From NCBI RefSeq assembly GCF_040819555.1, contig NZ_CP161920.1:1611001-1675000 (forward strand): a stretch of DNA of 64,000 nucleotides. The letters are read 5' to 3'. Of this stretch, positions 1 through 10,323 are shown one piece after another (within the stretch, counting starts at the first letter, position 1; the number at the start of each line of letters is the position of its first letter). The notes beneath the pieces are model-generated. The model was not told the origin of the DNA and ran no database searches. It worked only from the letters and a program-made list of their open reading frames with translations. This stretch comes from Nitratireductor sp. GISD-1A_MAKvit. GTDB lineage: Bacteria > Pseudomonadota > Alphaproteobacteria > Rhizobiales > Rhizobiaceae. The position numbers and the translations under genes are program-made.

Positions 1-2016
1 AGCGTCTGCCAGACGCCCCGTGAGTTCCGCCATACGGTCAAAACCCGCGCGATAGCTGGACACGCCGGCTGTTGCCGACCGCAGTTCGATGATGAGGTCG
101 CCAGTCTCGGACGCTGGTATTGTCGCTTCCACCACATCCCAGCCACGCCAGCCCTCTCGCGCATCGAAACCGAGGATCTGCCCGCGTCGCTGGGAAAGTA
201 TGGCCGTGACGCGAGCGGTCGCATCGGAGGGCGTGAAGACCTCGATCCGGAGAATGGGCTCGAGGAGGACGGGGGAGCATTCTGCCAGCCCTTCCTTCAT
301 CGCCAGGCGTCCGGCCAGCTGGAAGGCCATATCGGAGGAGTCCACGGAATGGTAGGAACCGTCGGAAAGGTTGACAGCAAGGTCGATCACGGGAAAACTG
401 AGTGGTCCCGATCTCAGCGCATCATGCACACCGGTTTCCACGGATGGGATATACTGCTTCGGCACAACCCCGCCCGTTATCGTGTCTGTGAATTCAAAGC
501 CCGCTCCCCTCGGCAGGGGACGGATTTCGAGAACAACGTCGCCGAATTGCCCGTGCCCGCCCGACTGTTTCTTGTGCCGACCGCGCTTGGTGGTGCTTTT
601 GCGGATGGTTTCGCGGTAGGGGATGGCCGGTGCGTCCGTATCTATGGGAATCTGGTATTTTCCCTCCAGCCTTTCGCGCGTGACCCGCAGGTGCATTTCA
701 CCCTGGCCGCCCAGCACCATTTCACCGGTTTCCTGTCTCTGGTCGAGGCTGAGCGACGGATCCTCTTCCAAAAGCTTTTGCAGGGCGAGAGAGAGTTTGG
801 CTTCGTCCCTGCGTTCCTTCGGATGGACCGCGACCGAATAGACCGGTTGCGGCCTCTTGAGCGGAACCAGGGGTGTGGGGGCGCTCTTGCCGGTGGTCAG
901 TGTGTCACCCGTTTGCACGCCTTCGAGCTTTCCCAGGGCAACCGTTTCGCCCGCCTCTGCCTTCGAGACCTTTTTCTGCTCGCGGCCGAGCAATGTGTAG
1001 AGACCGGACGCCTTGTCGATGGCATTTTCGCTGCGCAGTTCCGTTCCGTCCGTGAGAGTGCCGCAAAGAAGCCGGGAGACTGAAAGCTTGCCGCCATGGG
1101 GTGTGTGGACCGTTTTCATGACGTGGAGAACCGTCTCTCCATTGTCCTGCAGGGCAAGACGCTCGCGCGTGGCCTCGACATCCGGGGCATCATGCCGGAT
1201 TGCCTTTAGGAGCCTTAGAATGCCGTTGCCTTTTTCGGCCGATCCTATGAGGACAGGGGTGACGATACCTTCACGCAGGTCAGCCGCCAGATCGTCGAAG
1301 ATTGCATCGCGCGGTGGCTCGATCTCTTCCAGCAATTGTTCCATCAGCTGGTCGTCATGGTCGGCCAGTGTTTCCAGCATGGAAAAACGTGCTTCGATCT
1401 CTCGAGCCTTGTCGTCGCCGGAAATAGGAGCGATCTCGCTGCTGGCATGTTCACGATAGACATAGGCCCGCTCGAGCGCCAGATCGATCGAGCCGATGAC
1501 GATTCCGTCTTTGCGAAGTGGGATCTGCCGCAGCAGCAATGGCGTTTCGCTGGTGGGCTGCAGCAATTTCAGAATGTCGCGCACGCCCATCGTGGCCTGT
1601 TCGATCCTGTTGAGGAAGATCATGCGCGGGATCCCCAGCTCATCCAGTCGGTGCAATGTGAGTTGCAGCGCGGCGGTCTTTTTTTCGTCGGGCTCGGTCA
1701 CGACGATGGCCATATCGGCAGCGGCGAGAATGGCCTCGGCTTCGTGAGCGAACTCGATGGAGCCGGGACAATCGATCAGAGTGATGCTTTCACCGAGAAA
1801 GCTGGTCGTGGCGACGTTGGCTTCCACGCTCATTTGATGCGATTTGGCCTCTGGGGAGTGGTCTCCAACGGTTCCAGCGCCGGTGTCTGCCTGCTTTGGA
1901 ATGGCGTCGGTGCGCTCCAGAATGGCTTCAAGCAGGGTTGTCTTGCCACATGCAAACGGACCGACAATGGCAATGCATTTCGGTCCGCGGCTTCTCTCTC
2001 CCGAGCGATGTCCCAT
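1..2016 (-). CDS. Elongation factor G-like GTPase (3' end cut off by window edge)
   Basis: This is a translational GTPase of the EF-G family, but the divergent EF-G-like paralogue found in many alphaproteobacteria rather than the canonical FusA. The start ATG is preceded by AGAGGAGG. About 672 codons are open to the window edge, close to the full length of the family. The P-loop GPFACGKT lies at residues 19-26, and the DxxG motif is present as DCPG at about residue 80. The NKxD motif appears as NRIE, so nucleotide specificity may be relaxed. The later domains are recognisable, including the stretch around GGHGQFGDVVLEI that corresponds to EF-G domain IV. The role of this paralogue is not settled. 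No partner gene is visible upstream, because the next gene on the same strand is a c-di-GMP enzyme 200 bases away. Confidence 0.88.
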   Translation of the reverse strand, partial: MGHRSGERSRGPKCIAIVGPFACGKTTLLEAILERTDAIPKQADTGAGTVGDHSPEAKSHQMSVEANVATTSFLGESITLIDCPGSIEFAHEAEAILAAADMAIVVTEPDEKKTAALQLTLHRLDELGIPRMIFLNRIEQATMGVRDILKLLQPTSETPLLLRQIPLRKDGIVIGSIDLALERAYVYREHASSEIAPISGDDKAREIEARFSMLETLADHDDQLMEQLLEEIEPPRDAIFDDLAADLREGIVTPVLIGSAEKGNGILRLLKAIRHDAPDVEATRERLALQDNGETVLHVMKTVHTPHGGKLSVSRLLCGTLTDGTELRSENAIDKASGLYTLLGREQKKVSKAEAGETVALGKLEGVQTGDTLTTGKSAPTPLVPLKRPQPVYSVAVHPKERRDEAKLSLALQKLLEEDPSLSLDQRQETGEMVLGGQGEMHLRVTRERLEGKYQIPIDTDAPAIPYRETIRKSTTKRGRHKKQSGGHGQFGDVVLEIRPLPRGAGFEFTDTITGGVVPKQYIPSVETGVHDALRSGPLSFPVIDLAVNLSDGSYHSVDSSDMAFQLAGRLAMKEGLAECSPVLLEPILRIEVFTPSDATARVTAILSQRRGQILGFDAREGWRGWDVVEATIPASETGDLIIELRSATAGVSSYRAGFDRMAELTGRLADA

Positions 2017-2216
2017 GTCTGGCGGCCTCCTCTCACGCGTTCACGTCACACGTCTCATGAGCGGCGGCCGGCCTTGCGGCCGTCGCGCGGTGCTGGCACA
2101 TACGTGGTTGAGCGGTACTTCAGTCGTTCCCGCGGTGTCCGTTTGCAGCAATTGTTTGCCGACGCCAGCATCCACCTTGGAATATCGTCACACGGCTTTG
2201 GGTTTTGAGCAAGGGC

Positions 2217-3752
2217 TCAGCCGACCAGTGCCAGTTCACGCTTTTTCGTTTCCGCAGTGGTCCGGGCACTTGGCAACTCCGGCTGCGGAGCACCGAGAAG
2301 ATAACCCTGGAAATTGTTGCACCCGGCAGAGCGTGCCAGCTCGAACTCCTCTTCGGTCTCGATCCCTTCCGCCACGATCGTAAGACCCTGAATGCGGGCG
2401 ATCTGGGTGAGGGCTGAAACGAAAACCTGAGCGATGCGGTCGTTTCCAAGGTTGCGGATATAGCTGCGGTCGATCTTGATACCGTCGATGGGCAGCGTCT
2501 TGATGTAGTTGAAGCCGCAATGGCCGGTTCCGAAATCGTCCAGTGCGATGTGAAAGCCCATCTCCCTAAGCCGCTCGATGCGTGCAATGATTTCGGGTGA
2601 TGCCGCTGTGGCCACGGTTTCCGTGATTTCCAGAATGAAACGGCTGGCCCTGACGCCGGTTTCTTTCAGCACACGCTCAAACGTGTAAACCAAGCCCTCA
2701 CGCTTAAGCTGTTCGCCAGACACATTGATGCTGATGCGCCCGCTTGCAAAGCGTTCGATATCAAGACAGGCGCGTCGGAAAACCCATTCCCCGACCATGT
2801 CAATGAGGCTTGAGCGTTCCGCGACAGGGATGAAGTCGGCCGGCGAAATCATTCCACGTACAGGATGACGCCAGCGCACCAGTCCTTCCACACCCACGAT
2901 GTTGGTGTCGGCATCGGTAAGAGGCTGGTAGTGGAGCTCCAGCTCGTTGAGATAAATCGCTGCGCGCAATTCACGCTCAAGGAAACGGCGCTGACGTTTT
3001 TCCGACAGCATGTCGGGATCGAATACGGTGATGCGACCTCGCCCCGCGCCCTTGCTCTCGTAAAGGGCGAGGTCGGCAAGGAGGGGCAGTTCCCTGGGAC
3101 TGCTGGCATGTTGCGGAGCTATGGCAATGCCAATGGAGGCGCCGAGTGGGATCTGGTGGCCCTCATAAACTCGCCCGTCCTGAAGCATTGCGAGCAGCTT
3201 TTGTGCGCGTGTCCGGCATCTGTCGAGATCGTTGCCATGCATCATTATGGCGAATTCATCTCCGCCGAGCCGCCCGATGGTGCAATCGGGAAAACAGTGC
3301 TTTGCGCATGCCACCAGGTGGGCAAGAGCTTCATCGCCGAACTGGTGTCCGAAGCCGTCGTTGAGCTGTTTGAAGTGATCAAGATCCACCAGCAACAGCA
3401 TGATGCGGCGCGGTTTTGATAACGTGCCGATATTCTTGCTGAGCTCATCGAGGAAACGTCCACGAATGAGAGCGCCGGTAAGGAGGTCGGTTTCGGTCAG
3501 GCGTGTGCGTTCTTCTTCCATGCGGACAGCATTTCGGAGATGGTCCGTAACCGTGCGCCTGAGATATTCGAGCAATACCAGCCCGCAGACGCTGAGTGTC
3601 AGGCAACCGAACAGAAGCCATCCCATGGCTCCGCTTTCACCGGATTGCAGGAAATACGCTGCCGCGGCGAGTGCTGCCGAAGCGACCAGTAGCGTCTGAA
3701 CGCCGATATAAACCCGACCGCCGTTGTGGCGTACGGTGGAGAGGATGCTCAT
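2217..3752 (-). CDS. Membrane-bound GGDEF-EAL protein (c-di-GMP synthesis/breakdown)
   Basis: This protein of about 511 residues has two predicted membrane helices near residues 16-36 and 43-62, followed by GGDEF and EAL domains. The diguanylate cyclase signature RLGGDEFAIMM is intact. The phosphodiesterase domain has EGL in place of EAL, then INVSGEQL, EITET, DDFGTG, KIDRSYI, EGIET and QGYLLG, so all metal- and substrate-binding residues seem present. Both activities are possible, and the balance cannot be read from sequence. There is almost no periplasmic sensor, only a short loop between the helices. I chose the ATG at 3752 with GGGG just upstream; a TTG three codons earlier is the alternative. 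It is the first of four c-di-GMP-type genes in the window. Confidence 0.9.
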   Translation of the reverse strand: MSILSTVRHNGGRVYIGVQTLLVASAALAAAAYFLQSGESGAMGWLLFGCLTLSVCGLVLLEYLRRTVTDHLRNAVRMEEERTRLTETDLLTGALIRGRFLDELSKNIGTLSKPRRIMLLLVDLDHFKQLNDGFGHQFGDEALAHLVACAKHCFPDCTIGRLGGDEFAIMMHGNDLDRCRTRAQKLLAMLQDGRVYEGHQIPLGASIGIAIAPQHASSPRELPLLADLALYESKGAGRGRITVFDPDMLSEKRQRRFLERELRAAIYLNELELHYQPLTDADTNIVGVEGLVRWRHPVRGMISPADFIPVAERSSLIDMVGEWVFRRACLDIERFASGRISINVSGEQLKREGLVYTFERVLKETGVRASRFILEITETVATAASPEIIARIERLREMGFHIALDDFGTGHCGFNYIKTLPIDGIKIDRSYIRNLGNDRIAQVFVSALTQIARIQGLTIVAEGIETEEEFELARSAGCNNFQGYLLGAPQPELPSARTTAETKKRELALVG

Positions 3753-3878
3753 TGCCCCCAACGTCCCCGGTTCTGTTGGAACCGGAGAAGACGACAGGAA
3801 ACTTTAAGAGCGCGTTAACACTATTGCGCTGCGGAAAAAAAGTTTCGCGGCGCAACAGTGCTGGCGCGTCAGGTGCCG

Positions 3879-5108
<1,230 letters not shown>

Positions 5109-5262
5109 TTAGGCTGAGCTTCAGCGTGAACCTTCATGTCCGATCGTGGGAAAAATCGCAAGCGGTCACGCATTCTGCGGCATTAAACCAGACGTTAACC
5201 GCGAATAAAGGCGTGACTGCCACTTTGGTTTCGAAAAATGTCGACACTTAAGGAAGCGGAGC

Positions 5263-6183
5263 ATGCCGCGTAGCATCGGCCTGGCCCACATCGCCCGCCA
5301 GAATGACGGGACCGCAGTGGGCGTCTGGGGTGGCTATACTCTCAAAACCGCCTTTCAGCCGATCTTCACGTTTCGGGAAGGCCGTCTTCTGGCAAGTGCA
5401 TATGAAGGTCTGATCCGTCCCTTTCGCGATCAGGAGCCGGTTGGGCCGGGGGCGTTTTTCGGTAGTATCCCGCAAACCGACCGCTTTCAGGTGGAAGCGC
5501 TCGCCAGGACGCTGCACCTGTTGAACGCGGGAGCCAGTCTGAGCGCTTCAGTATCGATCTTCATCAATTTCGATCCATCCCACTTTGTGGATGCCGCGTC
5601 AGCCGCGCAGGCCCTGCGAGATGTCCAGGACGTTCTCAAGGAAGCCGGCATTGGTGCAGAACGCGTGGTCTGTGAGATCACCGAACAGGAAACCGGCTCC
5701 CATGAGACGCTTGTCGGGTTCGTCAGGGCGCTGAAAGGATATGGGCATCGCGTGGCGGTGGATGATTATGGTGCCGACAGTTCAGACCTGCAACGCATTG
5801 AGGCGCTCGGGCCCGACATCGTGAAATTCGACGGTGCCTGGACCAGTCGTCTTCTGGCTTCCGGTCCGGGTGTAGCTCTCCTGACCGATATGGTTCGCGC
5901 ATTTGGAGAGAAGGGCATCCGAACCGTTTTCGAAGGAATTGAGACCGGAGAGCAGCTGGAGCTGGCTGAGCGCTGCGGGGTTACGATGGTACAGGGATTT
6001 GCGCTGGCGCGGCCACAACTGGCTCCGGGGGCGTTCAAGGAGTTTGAGCAGGCTCGTGAGCAGGAGCGCAGGAGGATCATCACGAACACGGCCGATCGTC
6101 TGCAGGAGCGCAAGTCAGCGGAAACCACGGCAACCACCGCACGCAACCAGAGCGGACGCACCTTCGGTCGCCGTGGGCGTTGA
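5263..6183 (+). CDS. EAL-domain protein, apparently catalytically intact
   Basis: A 306-residue stand-alone EAL protein without membrane segments. The key positions of c-di-GMP phosphodiesterases are kept: E in AYEGLIRP, N in FINFDPS, E in CEITEQE, DDYG in place of DDFG, K in VKFDGAW, E in FEGIET and Q in VQGFALARP. It probably hydrolyses c-di-GMP in the cytoplasm. The C-terminal 40 residues are polar and basic, with many Arg and Glu, and look disordered. AAGGAAG lies upstream of the ATG. The next gene begins 3 bases after the stop and encodes a related but degenerate EAL protein, so the two are almost certainly co-transcribed and may have arisen by duplication. Confidence 0.88.
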   Translation: MPRSIGLAHIARQNDGTAVGVWGGYTLKTAFQPIFTFREGRLLASAYEGLIRPFRDQEPVGPGAFFGSIPQTDRFQVEALARTLHLLNAGASLSASVSIFINFDPSHFVDAASAAQALRDVQDVLKEAGIGAERVVCEITEQETGSHETLVGFVRALKGYGHRVAVDDYGADSSDLQRIEALGPDIVKFDGAWTSRLLASGPGVALLTDMVRAFGEKGIRTVFEGIETGEQLELAERCGVTMVQGFALARPQLAPGAFKEFEQAREQERRRIITNTADRLQERKSAETTATTARNQSGRTFGRRGR

Positions 6184-6186
6184 GCC

Positions 6187-7038
6187 ATGGTGCGAAAAGT
6201 CGTTTCCGTCCCTCGAGAGCGAGCGATCCATGCCGATGAAATCGGATTGGAGACTGCAAAATTTGGTGCTTATCGGCTAAAGTCTCTCTTCCAGCCGATT
6301 TTTCGGATTGGAGCAACAGACCTTGTGCCGGAAGCTGCGGACGCGATGGTTCTACCTCTTCTGGAATATGAGCCGGTTGGTCTTGAGGGGGTATTTTCCA
6401 CGCTGGAGCCGCACATGCGCGGCGAGCTGAATTCACTATGCAATCTCATGCACATCGGGAATCACCACCATCTGGGAAGTGGTGACCTCCCGCTCCATAT
6501 GTCATTTGAACCCGCATTGCAGTCCGGTTCCAGGGGAGTGGAAAACCTCGCGCTGATGTTTGCACGATCCGCCCAGACCGGAATGGCGTTGCCGTCCCTG
6601 GTGTGCTCTCTCTCCTGTGGGGGGGAGTCCGGCCATCCGGTATCGAACGAAGTGGTTGAGACCATGAGGCTTGGTGGTGTGCGCATTGCAGTCGCGGAAT
6701 TCGGGCCATCCAGTTCCATGCTAGAAACGATCGACCGAATTCAGCCCGATATTGTAAAGTTCGACGCGAGGTGGTTCCAACGCGTTGCGAAGTCCATCCC
6801 GGCGTTGCGTTTGATGCGCCAGTTGGTTGAAGGGCTGAAACGGGCCGGGGCGGAAGTCATGGTTACGGGGCTGGAGAGCCGGGCCCAGCTTCTGGCGGCA
6901 ATGTCTGTTGGGGCCGATCTTGTTCACGGAGATGTTCTGGCCAGACCGCAACAGGCAGGTCTTTCGTTCGACATGCGGCCATTGGAGATCAGGCGAATTT
7001 TTCGCGATCCCCGGAAGGTTGTCATTTCTCTGAAATAG
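6187..7038 (+). CDS. Degenerate EAL-domain protein, probably non-catalytic
   Basis: A 283-residue EAL-fold protein that aligns end to end with the preceding gene but has lost nearly all catalytic positions. YEGL becomes ADAM, the Asn of INFDP becomes Ser (MSFEP), CEITE becomes CSLSC, DDYG becomes AEFG, EGIE becomes TGLE and VQG becomes VHG. Only the lysine of VKFD and the LARPQ tail of the fold remain. This pattern is known from EAL proteins that bind c-di-GMP or protein partners without hydrolysing it. Position and spacing (3 bases after the active paralogue) suggest a partner or regulator role, which is inference. The ribosome-binding site is weak, so translational coupling is likely. Confidence 0.82.
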   Translation: MVRKVVSVPRERAIHADEIGLETAKFGAYRLKSLFQPIFRIGATDLVPEAADAMVLPLLEYEPVGLEGVFSTLEPHMRGELNSLCNLMHIGNHHHLGSGDLPLHMSFEPALQSGSRGVENLALMFARSAQTGMALPSLVCSLSCGGESGHPVSNEVVETMRLGGVRIAVAEFGPSSSMLETIDRIQPDIVKFDARWFQRVAKSIPALRLMRQLVEGLKRAGAEVMVTGLESRAQLLAAMSVGADLVHGDVLARPQQAGLSFDMRPLEIRRIFRDPRKVVISLK

Positions 7039-7075
7039 GCGCGGTGCCGGCAGCACGCAGGCGCTCTGGCATGTT

Positions 7076-7100
7076 CAGAGCCCGAACATTTCGGGCTCTG
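7076..7100 (+). terminator. Hairpin after the EAL pair
   Basis: A perfect 10-bp inverted repeat (CAGAGCCCGA and its complement, 5-base loop) lies 38 bases after the stop of the second EAL gene. No T-run follows, so it is a weak intrinsic terminator or an RNA 3'-end stabiliser. Confidence 0.45.
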
Positions 7101-7155
7101 ACTGAGGAGGAAACTTCACCGTGTCAGGGACGCGATTTTCCGTGACTGAATGGAA

Positions 7156-7665
7156 TCAGAGATCGGGGGCAGTTTCCGGGCCGTCGTCCTGGTTCTCACG
7201 ATATGCGGCTGCAACCGATGAGAAACCCGCGCTGCCGTTTGGATCATTGCCGAACAGTGCAAGTTTTTCTGCGGTTTCAGGTTTCGCAATTTTCATGACC
7301 ATTGAGGCAAACTGCTCGTTCTTCTGAACTTCCAGTGCAGCTTTGCGTGCCCAGGCCTCGATCTTGAGGGGATCGTCGGTTGTTTCGGTATCGATCCGGC
7401 CCTGATTGACCTGTTGGTGACCGGAAACCGCTCCGTGACCATTGGCACCGGAGGGGGGCTGCGCATCACCGGGAGACGTGTTGTCGGGAGGCGAACCCGT
7501 CTGCCCTGAACCGTTGCCGGTCCCCGGTGTTTGCCCGCCGCCCTGGGGAGGCGGTTCGGAAGGATCCGCCGGAGAAGAAGGCTCGTCCTTTCTTCCGGGG
7601 AACAACGGCAGTATATCTCTGCCGATTGGAGGCAGATTAATAAGGTTTCCAAGCACCACGGTCAT
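7156..7665 (-). CDS. Hypothetical proline/glycine-rich protein
   Basis: A 169-residue protein I do not recognise. The N-terminal 30 residues are hydrophobic to mixed. Residues about 30-90 are a low-complexity Pro/Gly/Ser/Gln region. The C-terminal 75 residues look folded and helical, around KIEAWARKAALEVQKNEQF. There is no clear signal peptide or catalytic motif. AAGAGG directly abuts the ATG at 7665, so the true start may be the GTG at 7659, with a 6-base spacing. Codon use is like that of its neighbours, so I take it as real, but the function is unknown. Confidence 0.55.
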   Translation of the reverse strand: MTVVLGNLINLPPIGRDILPLFPGRKDEPSSPADPSEPPPQGGGQTPGTGNGSGQTGSPPDNTSPGDAQPPSGANGHGAVSGHQQVNQGRIDTETTDDPLKIEAWARKAALEVQKNEQFASMVMKIAKPETAEKLALFGNDPNGSAGFSSVAAAYRENQDDGPETAPDL

Positions 7666-7794
7666 CCTCTTCTTATGCGAGTTAGAATTGCACGATTGGT
7701 TGTGCTGAATTAAAACTGCTACCAGAGAGGGATTTTGAAACGGTGTGGGGAACCGTGAAAATTTGAAGCAAATTTGCGTCCGGCAGATCCTTTG

Positions 7795-8052
7795 TCAGGC
7801 GGCTGCGCGGTTTTGGCCGTCGCTTTGGCCGTCCGCCTTTGGCTCTTCGGGCCCTTTCGCTGATGCCGCCATTTTCCTGACTACGCGCAGGACCGCGTTG
7901 AGAAGATCAACATCGACATAGTAGATTTTGGAGAGTTCCGGCGCAATTTCATCGGGCTGGATGCCCTTCACAAGAAGGGCCTTTACCTGGGCGACCATTG
8001 CCTTCGGATCGGTAAGGCGGGTCTTGAAGTTCGGATCGGCAGGGCTGTTCAT
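7795..8052 (-). CDS. Small hypothetical protein (85 aa)
   Basis: An 85-residue acidic-to-neutral protein I do not recognise. The core, residues 10-65, is predicted helical (LTDPKAMVAQVKALLVKGIQ followed by a second helix). The tail is rich in Lys, Glu, Gln and Ala and looks disordered. There is no signal peptide or membrane segment. The ATG at 8052 has only a weak GCGAGAA ribosome-binding site. It lies in the same orientation as the 169-residue unknown gene to its left and the ogt gene to its right, but gaps of 130-180 bases argue against a tight operon. Confidence 0.55.
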   Translation of the reverse strand: MNSPADPNFKTRLTDPKAMVAQVKALLVKGIQPDEIAPELSKIYYVDVDLLNAVLRVVRKMAASAKGPEEPKADGQSDGQNRAAA

Positions 8053-8233
8053 CTAATTCTCGCCGGTTGAGACATCACTGACGCATGGAACTCAACGCTG
8101 AACAGAAATACCGCCCAGAAATGGACCGATTGGCGGCAAGATTGTGGCTGTCCCCGATATCCCGAATACAACCAGAATCGGTACGATTATGCTCTACTTG
8201 GATTTGTGCGCAAGCGCTTCGTTTCAACCGAAT

Positions 8234-8785
8234 CTAAAATGGAAATGAGGCTTGTGCGGGATCGGTCAGGGGAGGGCGCGCCCTTTCGAGAGCGAGCATT
8301 CGCCGTTTCATCCTCACGCCACCATCTGCGGAGAAACCACCGATTCTGCCGCCTGCAGCGAGAACCCGGTGGCAGGGTATGATGAGGGGCACAGGATTCC
8401 GTCCCATGGCCGCCCCGGTCTCGCGGGCGGCTGTAGGGAAACCGACACTTTTGCATAGATCGCCATATGTCGTCGTTTCGCCATACCCGAGCCTTCGCAT
8501 CGCGGTGTAAAGCGTCCGGTGAAACGGAGGAGTCCCGGTAAAATCGAGCGGGACGTTTGAGAAGTCCTCGAGTTCACCGTGGAAATAGCGCTGGATGGAA
8601 GCGATCAGGGCCACCACCTGATGCGGTGGCGATAAAACCGGCCCATGTAAGTTGGTTGCAAGCTGCTCTTCTACATGCTGGGCGGATTTTGAAGGCAGGA
8701 CAAGCCGGGAAAGACCATTCTCGCCCCACACCACACCGCAGAACCCGAAAGCGGTTTCGAATATGTGACGGCCGGTGGGATGCAT
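8234..8785 (-). CDS. ogt: Methylated-DNA--protein-cysteine methyltransferase
   Basis: A 183-residue O6-alkylguanine-DNA alkyltransferase, which repairs O6-methylguanine by moving the alkyl group to its own cysteine in a suicide reaction. The active-site motif IPCHRV is present at about residue 140, followed by the GGFSADGG stretch typical of the family. The helix-turn-helix region (YGETTTYGDLCKSVGFPTAAR) includes the arginine finger. Length matches Ogt. It has no N-terminal Ada regulatory domain, so it is likely constitutive. It diverges from the lytic transglycosylase gene, whose start is 150 bases away. Confidence 0.93.
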   Translation of the reverse strand: MHPTGRHIFETAFGFCGVVWGENGLSRLVLPSKSAQHVEEQLATNLHGPVLSPPHQVVALIASIQRYFHGELEDFSNVPLDFTGTPPFHRTLYTAMRRLGYGETTTYGDLCKSVGFPTAARETGAAMGRNPVPLIIPCHRVLAAGGRIGGFSADGGVRMKRRMLALERARPPLTDPAQASFPF

Positions 8786-8936
8786 TGCTGTTTCAATTGC
8801 TCCTACCCTGAAAAGCTATCATGGAAACAGCCTGGTACGAAGTGTGATCGCACACCTTACTGACATGGCATTGTCACCGGATTGGTTGCGGTTTAGAAGC
8901 GCGATGGCTTGGGGGGCGTTGTTGAAGGAGCATGTT

Positions 8937-9567
8937 TTGCCGTTGATCTCCCGGACTTTCGCCGCCCTGTTTGTTCTTGCGTTGCCGTTGGCATCCGGGT
9001 GTAGAACGACCGAAACGGATGTTCAGGCACGGTCTGGCCTTTCCGAGAATGGCGAGGATGCGGACATTGTCGCCAACAGCCTTGTTGCGGAGCAGGATGC
9101 GCAGATCGACAGTGGGCCCATTTCAGCAGAGGCCTTTGCGGGGCAGCGCCCTCCTTCTGCAGCACTGACAGCTCTGGAGACCGGTGCGCCTGTGCGATCG
9201 GTGGCGCCGCGCAGCGCAGAACTGGATGCGCTGATTTCGCAATATGCCCGCTTCTATGACGTGCCCGTTCAACTTGTGCGCCGTGTTGTCAAACGCGAAA
9301 GCAATTTCAATCCGGCAGCTCGCAACCGCATCTATTGGGGCTTGATGCAGATTCGACACGACACCGCGCAGACCATGGGCTATCGCGGCCCTGCTTCGGG
9401 ACTTCTGGATGCCGAGACCAATCTCAAATACGCGGTCAAGTATCTCAGGGGCGCCTATATCACGGCGGAAGGCAATGAAGATCGGGCGGTGCGGCTTTAT
9501 GCGCGCGGCTATTATTACGACGCCAAGCGGAAAGGCCTGTTGAAGCAGACAGGCCCTTCGCAACTGA
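8937..9567 (+). CDS. Lytic transglycosylase (SLT) lipoprotein, split by +1 frameshift near 9554
   Basis: A periplasmic peptidoglycan-cleaving enzyme anchored as a lipoprotein. I prefer the TTG at 8937, because AAGGAG lies 6 bases upstream and a compact signal peptide ending in the lipobox LASGC follows directly; an ATG at 8904 is the alternative. The SLT domain shows the catalytic glutamate in VKRESNFNP, then GLMQI and YARGYYYDAKR. Read literally, the frame runs on to 9806 with an odd tail overlapping the cupin gene. Removing one base from the C3 run at 9554-9556 (GGGCC on the other strand) gives the ending KQTGLRN and a stop at 9565-9567, for a 209-residue protein. That ending is more typical of the family as I remember it. 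Confidence 0.8.
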
Positions 9568-9636
9568 CACCGGGCTTGGCACGAAGGCGCGGGGAAAACT
9601 GCCCTGAACTGCGTCGCATTCCAACCGCACCGGCCT

Positions 9637-10323
9637 TCAGGGCGAATCCGGATATGGCATGTGATTGGTTGGCAGGCTCGGTGTCGTTCCCGGGGTGCAG
9701 GGAGATGAACGGAAGGGCCATAGATGGTGCAGGGCCATCGGAGCGTTCTGAACCGTCAATGCCGTCGGTCCCTTGTAAATCTGCCGCTGATGTTCGTGAG
9801 GATTAGCGTGGTTTTTGCTGCGGGAAATGGAGCGCGCCCGAGAAGGGGCGCGCTCTGCTTCATGAAATTGTGCAACTCGCTTTTCCCGAATGGGAACAAA
9901 GTCGAAACCCTGATCCTGATACTGGAAAAGGAGACAGTCGGGGCCTTCAGCGCAACCGCTGTAGTGCGCAAGATTAGGCGGCAGTTCGTAAAACGAGCCA
10001 ACCGGATACTCCGTGCGCTTGCCGTCGACCTTGATGTAAAACGTACCCTTGAGCACCACCGCCTGCACGGATCGCCTGTGATAATGGTACGGGGTGTCCT
10101 TGCCACCTGGGTACACGACGAAGGCCTCATAGGGGCCGTCGCCTGCCAGCTCGCCACGGACATCGGCATATCTGATGCCGCCCGAACCCGGGATCTGGAT
10201 CCACTGGAGTTTGGAGACGGGGACAGAAACAACTTTCTTCTTGAGCGGTATCAGATCCGTGCATGCTGACAACACAGGCAACACGACAGCAAGAGAAAGG
10301 GCAATTCTTGAAAACGGGGTCAT
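9637..10323 (-). CDS. Cupin-domain lipoprotein with unusual C-terminal extension
   Basis: A secreted lipoprotein. The signal peptide from the ATG at 10323 ends in the lipobox LSAC, and the upstream ATGs add non-hydrophobic residues, so I reject them. Residues about 40-150 form a single cupin barrel with the metal-binding pattern YHYHRR and a later HY pair (LAHYSGC). The fold normally ends near DFVPIRE. Here the frame stays open for roughly 75 more residues rich in Ser, Arg, Pro and His, and it passes straight through a 10-bp hairpin at 9830-9855. The tail may be a stop-codon loss or may be real. The substrate is unknown. AGGAC lies upstream of the start. Confidence 0.7.
   Translation of the reverse strand: MTPFSRIALSLAVVLPVLSACTDLIPLKKKVVSVPVSKLQWIQIPGSGGIRYADVRGELAGDGPYEAFVVYPGGKDTPYHYHRRSVQAVVLKGTFYIKVDGKRTEYPVGSFYELPPNLAHYSGCAEGPDCLLFQYQDQGFDFVPIREKRVAQFHEAERAPSRARSISRSKNHANPHEHQRQIYKGPTALTVQNAPMALHHLWPFRSSPCTPGTTPSLPTNHMPYPDSP
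9830..9855. terminator. GC-rich hairpin inside the cupin tail
   Basis: A perfect 10-bp stem (GAGCGCGCCC and complement, 6-base loop). It lies inside the 3' extension of the cupin frame and downstream of the transglycosylase gene. Its place suggests an original bidirectional terminator, but neither side has a good T-run. Confidence 0.4.
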
